NCBI GenBank assembly: GCA_030424545.1
Contig: JAUHWL010000003.1
Location: forward strand, 186,001-250,000
Origin: Bacteroidia bacterium
GTDB taxonomy: Bacteria > Bacteroidota > Bacteroidia > Flavobacteriales > Schleiferiaceae
Direction of reading: 5' to 3'
Length of the DNA stretch: 64,000 bases
In this document: piece after piece, positions 34,970 to 44,210 of the stretch
Numbering within the stretch: position 1 is the first letter of the stretch
Layout of the letters: every line of letters begins with the position of its first letter
Notes under the pieces: model-generated
Seen by the model: only the letters and a program-made list of their open reading frames with translations
Databases searched by the model: none
Told to the model about the DNA's origin: nothing
Made by a program: the position numbers and the translations under genes

Positions 34970-35724
34970 GTAAAATAAAAGCATTTAGAGAAAAAATAGA
35001 AAATGAACCTGTAATAGGTTGTTTTTCTAAAACTACGGATAGCTCATTGGTTGAAGTAATGGGAAGTGCCAAAATGGATTTTGTGATATTGGATATGGAA
35101 CACGGTCCAATCACTACAGAAACATTAAAGCATCACTTAATGGCGCTTCAAAATTCGGGTACCTTAGGAATTGTTAGAGTGGAAAGTGAAAAAAGCCACA
35201 TGATTGGCAAAGCTTTAGATCTTGGGGCACACGGCATTCAAATTCCATCAGTTAATGATCCAGAACAAGCTAGAGCCGCTATTAAAGAGGCCAAGTTTCA
35301 CCCCGATGGTATGCGCGGTGTTTGCCGTTTTGTTCGTGCAGCAGAGTATTCTTATACAGAAAGAGGCACGTATTTTAAAGCAGCAAACGAAGCTCTAATC
35401 ATTTTGCAATTAGAAGGCAAAAAGGGATTAGAATCTTTTGAAGAAATCATTAAAGTAGACGGAATAGATATCATTTTTGTTGGACCTTATGATTTATCGC
35501 AATCGCTGGGTGTACCTGGCGAAGTAGAACACCCTTTGGTGATGAAGGCGATTGAAGATTTAAATAACAAAGCAGCCGAAAAAGGAATTGTTTTGGGTAC
35601 GTTTTGCGATACCCCTGAACAATTAATCTTGCGCAAAAACCAAGGCATGAAATACCTTGCCTATTCTGTGGATTTAGCGCTTTTTGGAGACAAATTGACC
35701 TCAATAAAAAACTCTTTAGTTTGA
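34966..35724 (+). CDS. HpcH/HpaI-family aldolase
   Basis: A 252-residue TIM-barrel aldolase. DMEHG at 43-47, IQIPSVNDPEQA near 90-101, LQLEGKKGLE near 146-155 and VGPYDLSQSLG near 170 are the metal-binding and pyruvate-site motifs of HpcH/HpaI enzymes (2-dehydro-3-deoxyglucarate or HpcH aldolase-like). It condenses or cleaves a 2-keto-3-deoxy acid with pyruvate. It lies between the aldolase fusion and the CMP-sugar transferase in one overlapping chain. Two aldolases of unrelated superfamilies in one tiny unit is rare. The product is unknown. Confidence 0.82.
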   Translation: MSKIKAFREKIENEPVIGCFSKTTDSSLVEVMGSAKMDFVILDMEHGPITTETLKHHLMALQNSGTLGIVRVESEKSHMIGKALDLGAHGIQIPSVNDPEQARAAIKEAKFHPDGMRGVCRFVRAAEYSYTERGTYFKAANEALIILQLEGKKGLESFEEIIKVDGIDIIFVGPYDLSQSLGVPGEVEHPLVMKAIEDLNNKAAEKGIVLGTFCDTPEQLILRKNQGMKYLAYSVDLALFGDKLTSIKNSLV

Positions 35725-36440
35725 AAAAACATATAACAGCACTACTAACAGGTAGAGGAAATAATACACTACCCGACAAGAATATTTTGCCTGTATTTGG
35801 TAAGCCATTGCTTCAATACCCTGCTTTGGCAGCAAAAGCAGTAAGCAGTATTACAGATTTTTATGTAAGTAGCGATGATGATAAAATTTTAGCAGCAGCG
35901 GCAGAAGTAGATTATTTGCCTATAAAACGCCCAGATGCGCTTGGCCGTCCTGATGCACAGCATGTAGATGTTATAGATCATGCACTAGAGGTTTTAAAAG
36001 AAAAAGGCGTAGAGCCTGATATTTTGGTGGTTATTTTAGCCAACCACGTTACAACAAAAAAACAATGGATAGATGATTGTGTACAAGCCATTCTAGATAA
36101 CCCTGAGTTAACGGCCTGTGTACCCGTATACAAAGAAATGGATCATCACCCGTTTAGAGCAAAAGGCTTAAATAGCGATGGTTTGCTTGAACCAATGGTA
36201 GATTTAAGCGGAAAGAAAATTTCGACAAACAGACAAGATTTACCCGTAAATTATTTCTTATCGCATAATTTTTGGGTGTTAAACTTAAAAACCATCAATC
36301 GTGCAACAGGGCAACCACCTTGGACCTTTATGGGCGATAAAGTAAAACCTTACCCAGTTGAGGAAGCTTTTGATATTCACACAACGGCTGATTTGGTTCG
36401 CAGTGAAGAGTGGTTGATTGAAAATAACCTTCGCCCATGA
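35721..36440 (+). CDS. CMP-sugar synthetase (NeuA/KdsB-like cytidylyltransferase)
   Basis: A 239-residue cytidylyltransferase family protein. LLTGRGNNTLPDKNILPVFG at residues 8-27 is a variant of the ARGGSKGIPGKN nucleotide loop, and NRQDLP near 168 is the conserved sugar-site element of the NeuA group. It activates a 2-keto acid sugar with CTP. The TTG start at 35721 overlaps the aldolase stop. It differs strongly from the two other synthetases at 46284 and 58742, so this unit has its own dedicated activation step. The substrate is presumably the aldolase product. Confidence 0.82.
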   Translation: MKKHITALLTGRGNNTLPDKNILPVFGKPLLQYPALAAKAVSSITDFYVSSDDDKILAAAAEVDYLPIKRPDALGRPDAQHVDVIDHALEVLKEKGVEPDILVVILANHVTTKKQWIDDCVQAILDNPELTACVPVYKEMDHHPFRAKGLNSDGLLEPMVDLSGKKISTNRQDLPVNYFLSHNFWVLNLKTINRATGQPPWTFMGDKVKPYPVEEAFDIHTTADLVRSEEWLIENNLRP

Positions 36441-37051
36441 TTTTAAATTACAAAGTAATTCTGTGGGATTTTGACGGAGTGATATTAAACAGCATGGCTG
36501 TTCGCGATCAAGGTTTTGTAGAAGTCTTAAAAGATTTCCCACAGAAAGAAGTGAATGCACTTTTAGAATTTCATAGAAAAAATGGAGGATTGTCTCGGTA
36601 TGTGAAGTTTCGCCATTTTTTTGAAGAAATTAGAAAAGAATCTATCACGGAAAATGAGGTGAACGAATGGGCACAAAAGTTTTCTGTAATCATGAAATCT
36701 TTGTTAGTTAACCCTAAGCTTCTTATTCATGATTCTTTAGATTTTATTAAAAAGTATTCTTCTCAAATCCCCATGCATATTGTTTCTGGTTCAGATCAAA
36801 TGGAATTGCGGTATTTGTGTAAAGAATTAAACATAGATCGCTATTTTCAATCTATACACGGATCTCCCACACCTAAAAAACAACTGGTAAAAGAGGTGTT
36901 AGAAGCAAACAATTACGCGCAAAAAAACTGTGTTTTAATTGGCGATTCTTACAATGATTTTGAAGCTGCTGATGAGAATAAAATAGCTTTTGCAGGGTAT
37001 AACAACACATCTTTAAAAGATTTGGGCGTTGTATATATAACTAAATTTTAG
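36437..37051 (+). CDS. HAD-superfamily phosphatase
   Basis: A 204-residue HAD hydrolase. DFDGV at 11-15 is the catalytic motif (Asp11 nucleophile, Asp13 acid), VSGSDQ near 118 is motif II, and VLIGDSYNDFEAA near 172 is motif IV. In Kdo and nonulosonate routes a HAD enzyme removes the phosphate from the aldol product before CMP activation. Its place directly after the cytidylyltransferase (ATGA overlap) supports that order here. It has a typical length for a C1-capped phosphatase. The substrate remains undefined. Confidence 0.82.
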   Translation: MILNYKVILWDFDGVILNSMAVRDQGFVEVLKDFPQKEVNALLEFHRKNGGLSRYVKFRHFFEEIRKESITENEVNEWAQKFSVIMKSLLVNPKLLIHDSLDFIKKYSSQIPMHIVSGSDQMELRYLCKELNIDRYFQSIHGSPTPKKQLVKEVLEANNYAQKNCVLIGDSYNDFEAADENKIAFAGYNNTSLKDLGVVYITKF

Positions 37052-37063
37052 TTTGAAGTTTAA

Positions 37064-38371
37064 ATGAAAATTGCACTTGTCGTAGACAACCCCAAAAGAG
37101 ATTTAAAAGGGTTGGCCATCTTGGGTTATGATTTAGTAAAAGCAGGTCATGAAGTGTATTTAACACCCATGAATTTACAGCGCTTTGAAATTCCAAGGTT
37201 GATGCCAGATCTGATGGTAACTTCAGGGTATAGAAAAACAACTTACAAAACCTATAAAAAGTTTAAAGATATGGGGATAGCCATCGCGGTTCTTGAGACC
37301 GAAGGTGGCTTTATGTACAATGAAGAACTATTGAAACTTAGAATTGAAGACCAACCCGGTTCTGATGAAGTGGTGGATTTGTTTTTTTGTTGGGGCGAGA
37401 AATACAAAAAAATTGTTGGAAAATATACAGATATCAATCCTGAAAAAGTTTTGGTTACAGGAAACCCAAGATTTGAAATAAAAAAACACTGGCCAGAAAA
37501 AAGAGATAAAATTGTTTTTTCGCCAAACTTTTCATTCCTACATAATGGCATATTAGACAAAGCTTTTATTGAGCGTTTTAAGGCCAACAATAACATAGAT
37601 GTTAGTTTTAATTTCGAAGGTTTTGACAAGCATTATCTCTATTTCTTACACATTGCCCGTTTGGTAGACAAAAAATACCCAGGGCAAGTAATCTACCGCC
37701 CGCATCCGTTTGATGATTTGCCATTTTTAAAAGAACAACTTAAGGGAACAACCATAGCGTTTGATGACAATTTTTCTATCTCGGAAACTTTAGCAGAAAG
37801 TGCAGTTTGCATTCAGAACAGCTCTACAACAGGATTTGAAGCTTTGTTGTATGATGTGCCAACAATCATTCCAAGAGAAGTAAACTCCAACTTCAGATCG
37901 AAAGAAATTGATGAGATGAGTTATATACTTTATAAAGATGAGGATATTTTAGTCCATGTAGAAAAGGCATTAAAAAAAGAGTTACCCATTCAGCAAAAGT
38001 TTATGGATGCTTTGAACTCGGTATGTAAAGTAGATACAAATTCTTCGGCTTTAATTGTTGATATTTTAAATTCGGTAGATTTTAAAAACAAAAACCAACC
38101 TATTGTACATTCAGATTTATTGCCTCAGAAAAAACGGTTAAAGAAATTTGTAAAAGCACTTTTAAAAGGGAAGGTTAATTTCAAACTCCTTAATTATAGC
38201 TTTTATGACCAATGGTTTGGTTCTTTTAAAGAATTTATGCCAAAAGATGTAAATGCAATTTTAAGAGAATATAGAGATACGGAAATAGGAGTAAATGTCT
38301 CAAAGTCAAAAGGTGAGGGAAAACTTGTATCGATTCAGCTTTTAAATGAAAAGCCAGAGCTTACTGCATGA
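37064..38371 (+). CDS. Surface carbohydrate biosynthesis protein (GT-B-like, TIGR04396-like)
   Basis: A 435-residue protein. The N-terminal VDNPKRDLKGLAIL stretch and the long C-terminal part with YRPHPF, NSSTTGFEALLYDVPTIIP and EFxxKD-type tail resemble the TIGR04396 surface carbohydrate biosynthesis family, which is related to CDP-glycerol phosphotransferase-type GT-B folds. It follows the aldolase/CMP/HAD set by 12 bases and so is a plausible transferase for the CMP-activated product. The RPHP motif matches the donor site of retaining CMP-sugar or polyol transferases. The function is inferred from neighbours. Confidence 0.65.
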   Translation: MKIALVVDNPKRDLKGLAILGYDLVKAGHEVYLTPMNLQRFEIPRLMPDLMVTSGYRKTTYKTYKKFKDMGIAIAVLETEGGFMYNEELLKLRIEDQPGSDEVVDLFFCWGEKYKKIVGKYTDINPEKVLVTGNPRFEIKKHWPEKRDKIVFSPNFSFLHNGILDKAFIERFKANNNIDVSFNFEGFDKHYLYFLHIARLVDKKYPGQVIYRPHPFDDLPFLKEQLKGTTIAFDDNFSISETLAESAVCIQNSSTTGFEALLYDVPTIIPREVNSNFRSKEIDEMSYILYKDEDILVHVEKALKKELPIQQKFMDALNSVCKVDTNSSALIVDILNSVDFKNKNQPIVHSDLLPQKKRLKKFVKALLKGKVNFKLLNYSFYDQWFGSFKEFMPKDVNAILREYRDTEIGVNVSKSKGEGKLVSIQLLNEKPELTA

Positions 38372-39621
38372 AAAAAATCCTCGTTATAGCAGAGTGCATC
38401 AACAAAAATAAAACCAGCCAAGGCATTGGTACCACCAGTTTTTTAAATGCATTAGCACAAGGCCCTTTTGAAATTGATTGTGTGTATTTGCAACAAATTC
38501 AACATGAATTAACAGGCACTAGCCATATTAATCAGAAAGTAAATCTGGTTAAAATCAACAATACATTTGTTGACCGTCTGATTTATAAGTTAAAACCAAT
38601 CAAAAGGTGGTATGCAAAATATTTGGGTATAAACCTCTTACGTGCTAGAAGGGCAGCTAAATTTAAAAAGGTATTAAGACCGTTATTATTAAAAAAGAAA
38701 TACGATGTAGTCTTTGTAAGAACCATTGCGGGAAGCATTGCATCTCACACAGCGGTATTAAGCCTGTCGAAACATATAGACTTTAAATGGGTGGTAAACT
38801 TTAATGATCCAGCTCCAGCTACGTTAATGCCTTACCCGTACTTCAACGGAATAATTGACTATCCTAAACAAATGGCGAAGGATGAGGCCACGGTAAGAGA
38901 AATTGTTAGAAGTTGTCATGGCATTACCAGCCCATCAGTTATATTAACACAGCGTTTTTTAGACTTTACTGGTTTACAAGCCGATGATAAAAAGGTCTAT
39001 CGATTTCCTCATATTTTTGTTCAACCAGAACATATTCAAACACCTTCATTTCTCGATAAATCTAAATTCAATATTGTTCATCCAGGTAGTTTATTAGGGC
39101 CAAGAAATCCAGAATTTTTATTAAAGGCGTTAAAAGAGTTTATCGAGTTAAACCCTAAAGATTCGGAACGAATTAAGCTAACATTCTTTGGTAAAATTCA
39201 CAATGCACATAAACCACTTTTTGAAACATTTCCTTATCAGAATAACCTTGAAGTTAGAGATAAGCGCATTCCACATGAAGAGGCTTTGGGTGTTTTAGAA
39301 GAAAGTGATGTGCTAATTATTTTAGAAGCCATTGCAGACGAAAGTCCTTTTATGCCTGGTAAATTGGCAGAGTTTATCGGGTTAAACAAAATCATATGGG
39401 CTTTGTCTCCAGAAAAATCAGAAACAAGAAGGATTTTAGGTAAGAACTACGAATGGCAGTGTAAAGCCGATGATCAGAAAATGATTTTTAATCAGCTAAA
39501 CGCACTTGTGAAGAAAGAGAAAAACAACAAGGACTTCGGTGCAATAGACCAAGATTTAAAAAAATATGTAAGTCCAGAACACGTAGTTGAAGAAATGCAT
39601 CGTGTAATTAATGAATTATAA
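38368..39621 (+). CDS. Glycosyltransferase, GT-B fold (paralogue of 1394-2626)
   Basis: A 417-residue GT-B glycosyltransferase. The donor-binding half reads SPFMPGKLAEFIGL and ALSPEKSETRRILG, almost position by position like SPIMLGKLGDYF and ALTPKKSETSRLLG of the gene at 1394-2626. The N-terminal ECINKNKTSQGIGTT region also matches. It therefore seems a second copy of the same transferase type with a different acceptor or donor. It overlaps its neighbours on both sides (four and 11 bases). It probably uses a nucleotide sugar in the cytoplasm. Confidence 0.75.
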   Translation: MKKILVIAECINKNKTSQGIGTTSFLNALAQGPFEIDCVYLQQIQHELTGTSHINQKVNLVKINNTFVDRLIYKLKPIKRWYAKYLGINLLRARRAAKFKKVLRPLLLKKKYDVVFVRTIAGSIASHTAVLSLSKHIDFKWVVNFNDPAPATLMPYPYFNGIIDYPKQMAKDEATVREIVRSCHGITSPSVILTQRFLDFTGLQADDKKVYRFPHIFVQPEHIQTPSFLDKSKFNIVHPGSLLGPRNPEFLLKALKEFIELNPKDSERIKLTFFGKIHNAHKPLFETFPYQNNLEVRDKRIPHEEALGVLEESDVLIILEAIADESPFMPGKLAEFIGLNKIIWALSPEKSETRRILGKNYEWQCKADDQKMIFNQLNALVKKEKNNKDFGAIDQDLKKYVSPEHVVEEMHRVINEL

Positions 39622-40588
39622 ATTGACAATACAAGATTCTCCAATATTTGTAAGTGGTCATATAAAATCTGGAACGTCTTTAATGATTTCGCTTTTAGAT
39701 GGCCATTCTGATTTATTTGCTTTTCCCGAAGAACTTTTTTTCTTTAATAAATTAGATTTTTTACAAAAAAAAAAGAAAGAAAAGGTTCAAGATTTTTGGG
39801 ATGTATTTTTTAGCGATATACAGATTAAGCGTTTTTTTAAAGGGGAGCAATCTGGTCTGTATGGAAATGTAGATTACTCAAATTTTGACGGTGAAGCATT
39901 TGAAAAGAGTTGCAGAAGTGGGCTAAATGGGCAATTGAATATTCGTGGGAATGAAAAGGAAATTTTTGAACTTATATTTTCTTCATTCCAACAAATTTCA
40001 AATTTACCATCAAATCTAAAATGGGTAGAAAAAACACCAACAAATGAGTCGAATTTTAAAACTTGGTTAAGTTGGTATCCAACCTGCAAATTCATCTATT
40101 TAAAAAGAGATCCATTTGAAGTTTTCGCTGCCATCAAAAAGAAAAGACAAAAAGAAAAAGTAAATTATCCGATTAGTCATTTTATAGAGAATTATAAAAA
40201 ATCTCTACGCCTGGCCGTTGAGCATGAGAAAAATTACCCGAGTAATTTTAGAATTGTTAGGTTTCAGGAACTTATAGCGAATCAAAAGGAGGAAATGAAT
40301 CAAATATGCCAATTCTTGAATATATCTTTTGAACCTATCCTACTAAAGCCAACTAAGAATGGTGTAGAATGGCTCGGGAATTCAATGTTTAGAGAAAATC
40401 ATTCTCATGAAATAAAAGCGGATGATTTAAGAGAGAAAAGGCTTTCGTTTTTAACAGAGAAAGAAAAAGAAATGATTTCTGATTTAATTGTGGAGAATCA
40501 TTTCGCCATTAAAAGCAACTTATTATTCTTAAAGGAAGACTGGAAACGTTTTTTAAAAACCCAGTTTCCAAAAATATTTAATTCTTAA
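39611..40588 (+). CDS. Sulfotransferase-fold protein
   Basis: A 325-residue sulfotransferase-type protein. IFVSGHIKSGTSLM at 12-25 contains the phosphosulfate loop (GHIKSGTSL), FAFPEELFFF follows where related proteins orient the acceptor, and CKFIYLKRDPFEVFAAI near 158 forms the 3'-phosphate site. It probably adds sulfate from PAPS to a sugar. The gene overlaps the GT-B gene by 11 bases and precedes neuB by eight. It is AT-rich relative to the neu genes. It is the third of five such genes here. Confidence 0.75.
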   Translation: MNYKLTIQDSPIFVSGHIKSGTSLMISLLDGHSDLFAFPEELFFFNKLDFLQKKKKEKVQDFWDVFFSDIQIKRFFKGEQSGLYGNVDYSNFDGEAFEKSCRSGLNGQLNIRGNEKEIFELIFSSFQQISNLPSNLKWVEKTPTNESNFKTWLSWYPTCKFIYLKRDPFEVFAAIKKKRQKEKVNYPISHFIENYKKSLRLAVEHEKNYPSNFRIVRFQELIANQKEEMNQICQFLNISFEPILLKPTKNGVEWLGNSMFRENHSHEIKADDLREKRLSFLTEKEKEMISDLIVENHFAIKSNLLFLKEDWKRFLKTQFPKIFNS

Positions 40589-40596
40589 ATATTCTA

Positions 40597-41592
40597 ATGA
40601 CCATTGCAGAAATTGGCCAAGCCCACGATGGCAGCCTCGGAACCGTTCACGCCTACATAGACGCCTTGTCTAAAACTGGTGTAGATGCCATTAAATTTCA
40701 AACGCACATAGCCGAAGCCGAAAGTTCGATTCATGAGCCTTTTCGTGTAAAATTTAGCAAGCAAGATGCTACGCGCATGGACTACTGGAAACGCATGGAG
40801 TTTACTGTAGAACAATGGCACGGTATAAAAGCGCATTGTGATGAGGTAGGATTAGAGTTTATGTCTTCACCGTTTAGCAATGCCGCGGTAGATGTATTAG
40901 AAGAAGTGGGCGTAAAGCGCTACAAAATTGGCTCGGGCGAAGTCAACAATTTGTTGATTTTAAAGAAGATTGCGGCAACAAGGAAACCCATCATCATTTC
41001 TTCGGGCATGAGTAGCTTTGAAGAATTAGATGCTACGGTTGCTTTTTTGAAACCATTTGGCAATGAGGTAAGCATCTTGCAATGCACCACAGCTTATCCT
41101 ACACAACCCGAAGAGTGGGGCTTAAATGTGATTTTAGATTTAAAGCAACGTTACGGTGTACCTGTTGGTTTTTCAGACCACAGCGGCAACATCAATGCCT
41201 GTCTTGCAGCAGCAGCCTTAGGGGCGGAAATATTTGAATTTCATGTGGTGTTTGACAAGCGCCAGTTTGGACCAGATACTCCCGCCAGCATTACTATTGA
41301 TCAAACCCAACAAATGGTGGCCGGAATCAAACAAATTCAGTTAGCGTTAGCCCATAACATTGATAAAACGGACAATAGCAAATTCGCAGCGCTAAAAAAC
41401 ATTTTTGAAAAAAGTTTAGCTGTAAACAAAGATTTGCCCGCAGGACACCGAATTAGTTTTGATGATTTAGAGGCCAAGAAACCAAAAGGATTTGGCATTT
41501 CGGCCAATGCCTTTGAATCTGTGATTGGAAAAAAGACAGTGACTCCATTAAAGAAATGGGATTTTTTAACAGAAGAACAAGTAAAGTCATGA
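40597..41592 (+). CDS. neuB: N-acetylneuraminate (nonulosonate) synthase
   Basis: A 331-residue NeuB family enzyme that condenses an N-acetyl-mannosamine-type sugar with PEP. IAEIGQAHDGSLGTV near the N-terminus, KFQTHIAEAES near 33, SSPFSN, QCTTAYPT and SDHSGNINACL carry the PEP and metal residues. The C-terminal SAF/antifreeze-like domain is present (LAVNKDLPAGHRISFDDLEAKKPKG), unlike the short homologue at 57878. It forms a neuB-neuC-neuA set, separated by a lipoprotein and a sulfotransferase. Sialic or legionaminic acid are both possible; the set alone does not tell. Confidence 0.88.
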   Translation: MTIAEIGQAHDGSLGTVHAYIDALSKTGVDAIKFQTHIAEAESSIHEPFRVKFSKQDATRMDYWKRMEFTVEQWHGIKAHCDEVGLEFMSSPFSNAAVDVLEEVGVKRYKIGSGEVNNLLILKKIAATRKPIIISSGMSSFEELDATVAFLKPFGNEVSILQCTTAYPTQPEEWGLNVILDLKQRYGVPVGFSDHSGNINACLAAAALGAEIFEFHVVFDKRQFGPDTPASITIDQTQQMVAGIKQIQLALAHNIDKTDNSKFAALKNIFEKSLAVNKDLPAGHRISFDDLEAKKPKGFGISANAFESVIGKKTVTPLKKWDFLTEEQVKS

Positions 41593-44210
41593 TGAAAGTT
41601 TTAAGTGCTGTTTTATTGGTTGTTTTTAGTTTTTCATTTTATGGTTGTAAGGCTATTTCTAATCAGCCTATAGATAATCAAACAGATAAAGGAAAAGATC
41701 AAAACAAAGAGAAAGAAGTTGCAACAAAGCCCACGAGTAAAGATGCGAATGGTTTAAAAGGAGACGCTGTTTTTTATTGGGGAACGTTAACCATTGAGCC
41801 AATATCAGATCGTCAGAGCAGAATTATTTACAACGGAAAAAAAACACCATTTTTTAAAGAAATGGAGGGGATGGAGTTTGTATCTGCGCGAATTCATAAA
41901 AACCCCAATGTATATCCAGCACAGGGAGATAATTATTTTCCTGGATTAAAAACATGCAGATATGCTAAAGTAATTAAGGTAGAAAGTGGTAATAGCTTGC
42001 TTGTAGATTTTGCATTTAATGGTGGTAATATTCAATCGCCTAAGAAAACAGAAAACACAGATGGTTATTTTTTTACAGACAATAGATTAGCGCTAAAAAC
42101 ACTCATTGAAAATAAAGACCGTAAAGAAGAAATTGTTTTAGAAGACGACAAGGTTTATGTGGTCAAAGGAATGCCCGAAGCAAAACTCAGCAAATCAATA
42201 TTGTTTAAAAGATCGGGTACAGGAAAAAACAAACCGATATTGATGCTTAGCATAGAAGATGGATTTGATAATGCCGCCAATGGAAATGGTAGGTCTAAAT
42301 CTTTTAAACAACAATTTGGCGGTAGCGATTTTTTTATTCTTCCTAATAACAACAACAATTGCATTTTTGAAGAGATAGATATTTGTCCTACCATTTATAC
42401 TATCCCGGTTATTCAGAAAGGTATTGGATACAGATATTTTTGGTTGGATAAAGAAATAGAATCATCGCAAAAACGCATTTGCAGTATTAGAAACAGCAAC
42501 ATGGATGCTGTGCGCAATATGGCCATTAAAGAATTAGGCAAAGAGCATCCTGATATGACGTGGGACTTACCCATTTTAGGAAAATGTGTAAACGGAGGAA
42601 TTGATGATGGAAATGATATTGTTGCCCTTACGGAGTATAGCTTAATGAATACCTCTTGGCGATCTAGTACTGTTATGGTTTTTAAAGGAAATAAAAAAGG
42701 TGGTAGAGCAGGAATAATGTTTAAGGTGGTAGGTGATGATCCTAAAAACCCTGTTCAACTTGTTGAAAATTTAGAAGTAAAGAAAACGAGTTTCGAAAAT
42801 ATTCCGATTAAGTTTTCTTCAGTTGGAAGCCATACAGAAGCTGAAATTCTAAGCAACGATTTTAATTGGTACATGATGGTAAACCAAGATTGGAATGGTG
42901 GTACAAGCACAAATTATAGAACGTTTAATAAAATAGATGTTGAAGTGAATGGTACCACAAGAACAATCCATTTTCACAACAATGCCGATTTTAGAGAGTT
43001 GGCAGATAAAACGCAAGCCTTTGTAAGCACAGAGAAAGCTAATATTTTTGATGCCTTTCCGAAAAAAGGTACAGAGATCACATGGTATCAGTCAGGCGTT
43101 AAAACGGGAATTTTAAAAAAAGTAAATAATCAAACAATTGATGTTTGGGGCTATCAATTTGCAACAAATGACAAACTGGAAATTGATGGAAAAGAGTACA
43201 CAATTAAAAAAATAGAATATCAAACAAAAGACAAAAGCAAAACGAAATACTACATTCACTATTGGCGATTAACGCTTGATGGACCTCCTATAGTTGCCGC
43301 CAAACCTACAATTTTAGTTAAGGAGTCGGCCAATGAAATTCTATTAGATGGAAAAACCAGAAACTGTAAAGTTTATGTAAACAGAGATGAATACAGCCAC
43401 TTGTTTTATACCAATGGTAAGGTAAATATGCATTTAGAAAATGTAGAAACTTACGGTTATTGGCGCAGTAGTGGGGGCGGAGTAGGCAAACCAAAACATA
43501 TGTATATGGCAGCCACGGTGGCCTACTTTAAAAATGTAGTTACACATAATAAAGGGGGAGTTGGTGCAGAATGGGTTCCTCCATTTTTTAATTATAGAAT
43601 GAAAACGCAAGGTGACCAATATAGGTTGGTTTACGATGGTGGTAATATGACAATTAACCAAACCAAGCGAAATGATTTTACTGTTTTAGTAAAAAACAGA
43701 CCCGTTGCCAATGGTAGTTTAATTAGCCCGGTTATGGGTGATGATTTAGGCATGGCAGGGCATGAACAAAAGCAAGTATTAAAGCTCGTTTTAAATGATG
43801 GCGATGTTTTTTCGATAAAAGACTTAAAAGGACAAGCCGTACAATTAAGCGCGTTTGGCAAATGCACGTTAATGGTTGATGGTTATGAAGGTGTTTATCC
43901 TAAACCAGATGATGAAAAGTTAAAAAATCGAATGCAAGGCATAAGCATCCTTAATGCTGATGAAACAACAAGGTTAACAATAATCGGTAAAGGAGGTAAA
44001 GCGCCAATTAAGTGCACAGCCAAAGAAATTAAAAGTAGCAATCAAGTAAAAATTGAACTTACTGATTGGGAACCCGTTGGAGAATTGTATTCAAATAAGT
44101 TTATCAGCTTTAAATTTAAAGAGAATGCAGATCCTGATTTTTCTAAAAACGTCAGAGCAATAGGAAAAAATCAAAAGGATTTACTTCAAAAAAAGAAGAA
44201 AACTAAATGA
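41589..44210 (+). CDS. Very large lipoprotein, probably beta-helical, of unknown function
   Basis: An 873-residue protein with a lipoprotein signal: MKVLSAVLLVVFSFSFYGCK, with Cys at residue 20 in an atypical lipobox (FYGC). After a polar linker (NQTDKGKDQNKEK-type stretch near residue 30-50), the chain is rich in repeated short beta-strands, as in right-handed beta-helices of polysaccharide lyases, epimerases and phage tail-spikes, though I see no catalytic signature. It starts from ATG at 41589 (ATGA overlap with neuB). It sits between neuB and neuC, so it may be a surface-anchored glycan-binding or -modifying factor. Function unknown. Confidence 0.7.
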   Translation: MMKVLSAVLLVVFSFSFYGCKAISNQPIDNQTDKGKDQNKEKEVATKPTSKDANGLKGDAVFYWGTLTIEPISDRQSRIIYNGKKTPFFKEMEGMEFVSARIHKNPNVYPAQGDNYFPGLKTCRYAKVIKVESGNSLLVDFAFNGGNIQSPKKTENTDGYFFTDNRLALKTLIENKDRKEEIVLEDDKVYVVKGMPEAKLSKSILFKRSGTGKNKPILMLSIEDGFDNAANGNGRSKSFKQQFGGSDFFILPNNNNNCIFEEIDICPTIYTIPVIQKGIGYRYFWLDKEIESSQKRICSIRNSNMDAVRNMAIKELGKEHPDMTWDLPILGKCVNGGIDDGNDIVALTEYSLMNTSWRSSTVMVFKGNKKGGRAGIMFKVVGDDPKNPVQLVENLEVKKTSFENIPIKFSSVGSHTEAEILSNDFNWYMMVNQDWNGGTSTNYRTFNKIDVEVNGTTRTIHFHNNADFRELADKTQAFVSTEKANIFDAFPKKGTEITWYQSGVKTGILKKVNNQTIDVWGYQFATNDKLEIDGKEYTIKKIEYQTKDKSKTKYYIHYWRLTLDGPPIVAAKPTILVKESANEILLDGKTRNCKVYVNRDEYSHLFYTNGKVNMHLENVETYGYWRSSGGGVGKPKHMYMAATVAYFKNVVTHNKGGVGAEWVPPFFNYRMKTQGDQYRLVYDGGNMTINQTKRNDFTVLVKNRPVANGSLISPVMGDDLGMAGHEQKQVLKLVLNDGDVFSIKDLKGQAVQLSAFGKCTLMVDGYEGVYPKPDDEKLKNRMQGISILNADETTRLTIIGKGGKAPIKCTAKEIKSSNQVKIELTDWEPVGELYSNKFISFKFKENADPDFSKNVRAIGKNQKDLLQKKKKTK

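Noticed and set aside
34966..37051. Phosphonate pathway (PEP mutase with CMP transferase)
   Set aside because: The aldolase has HpcH/HpaI motifs and lacks the PEP mutase EDKxxxxxNS signature; no phosphonopyruvate decarboxylase is present.
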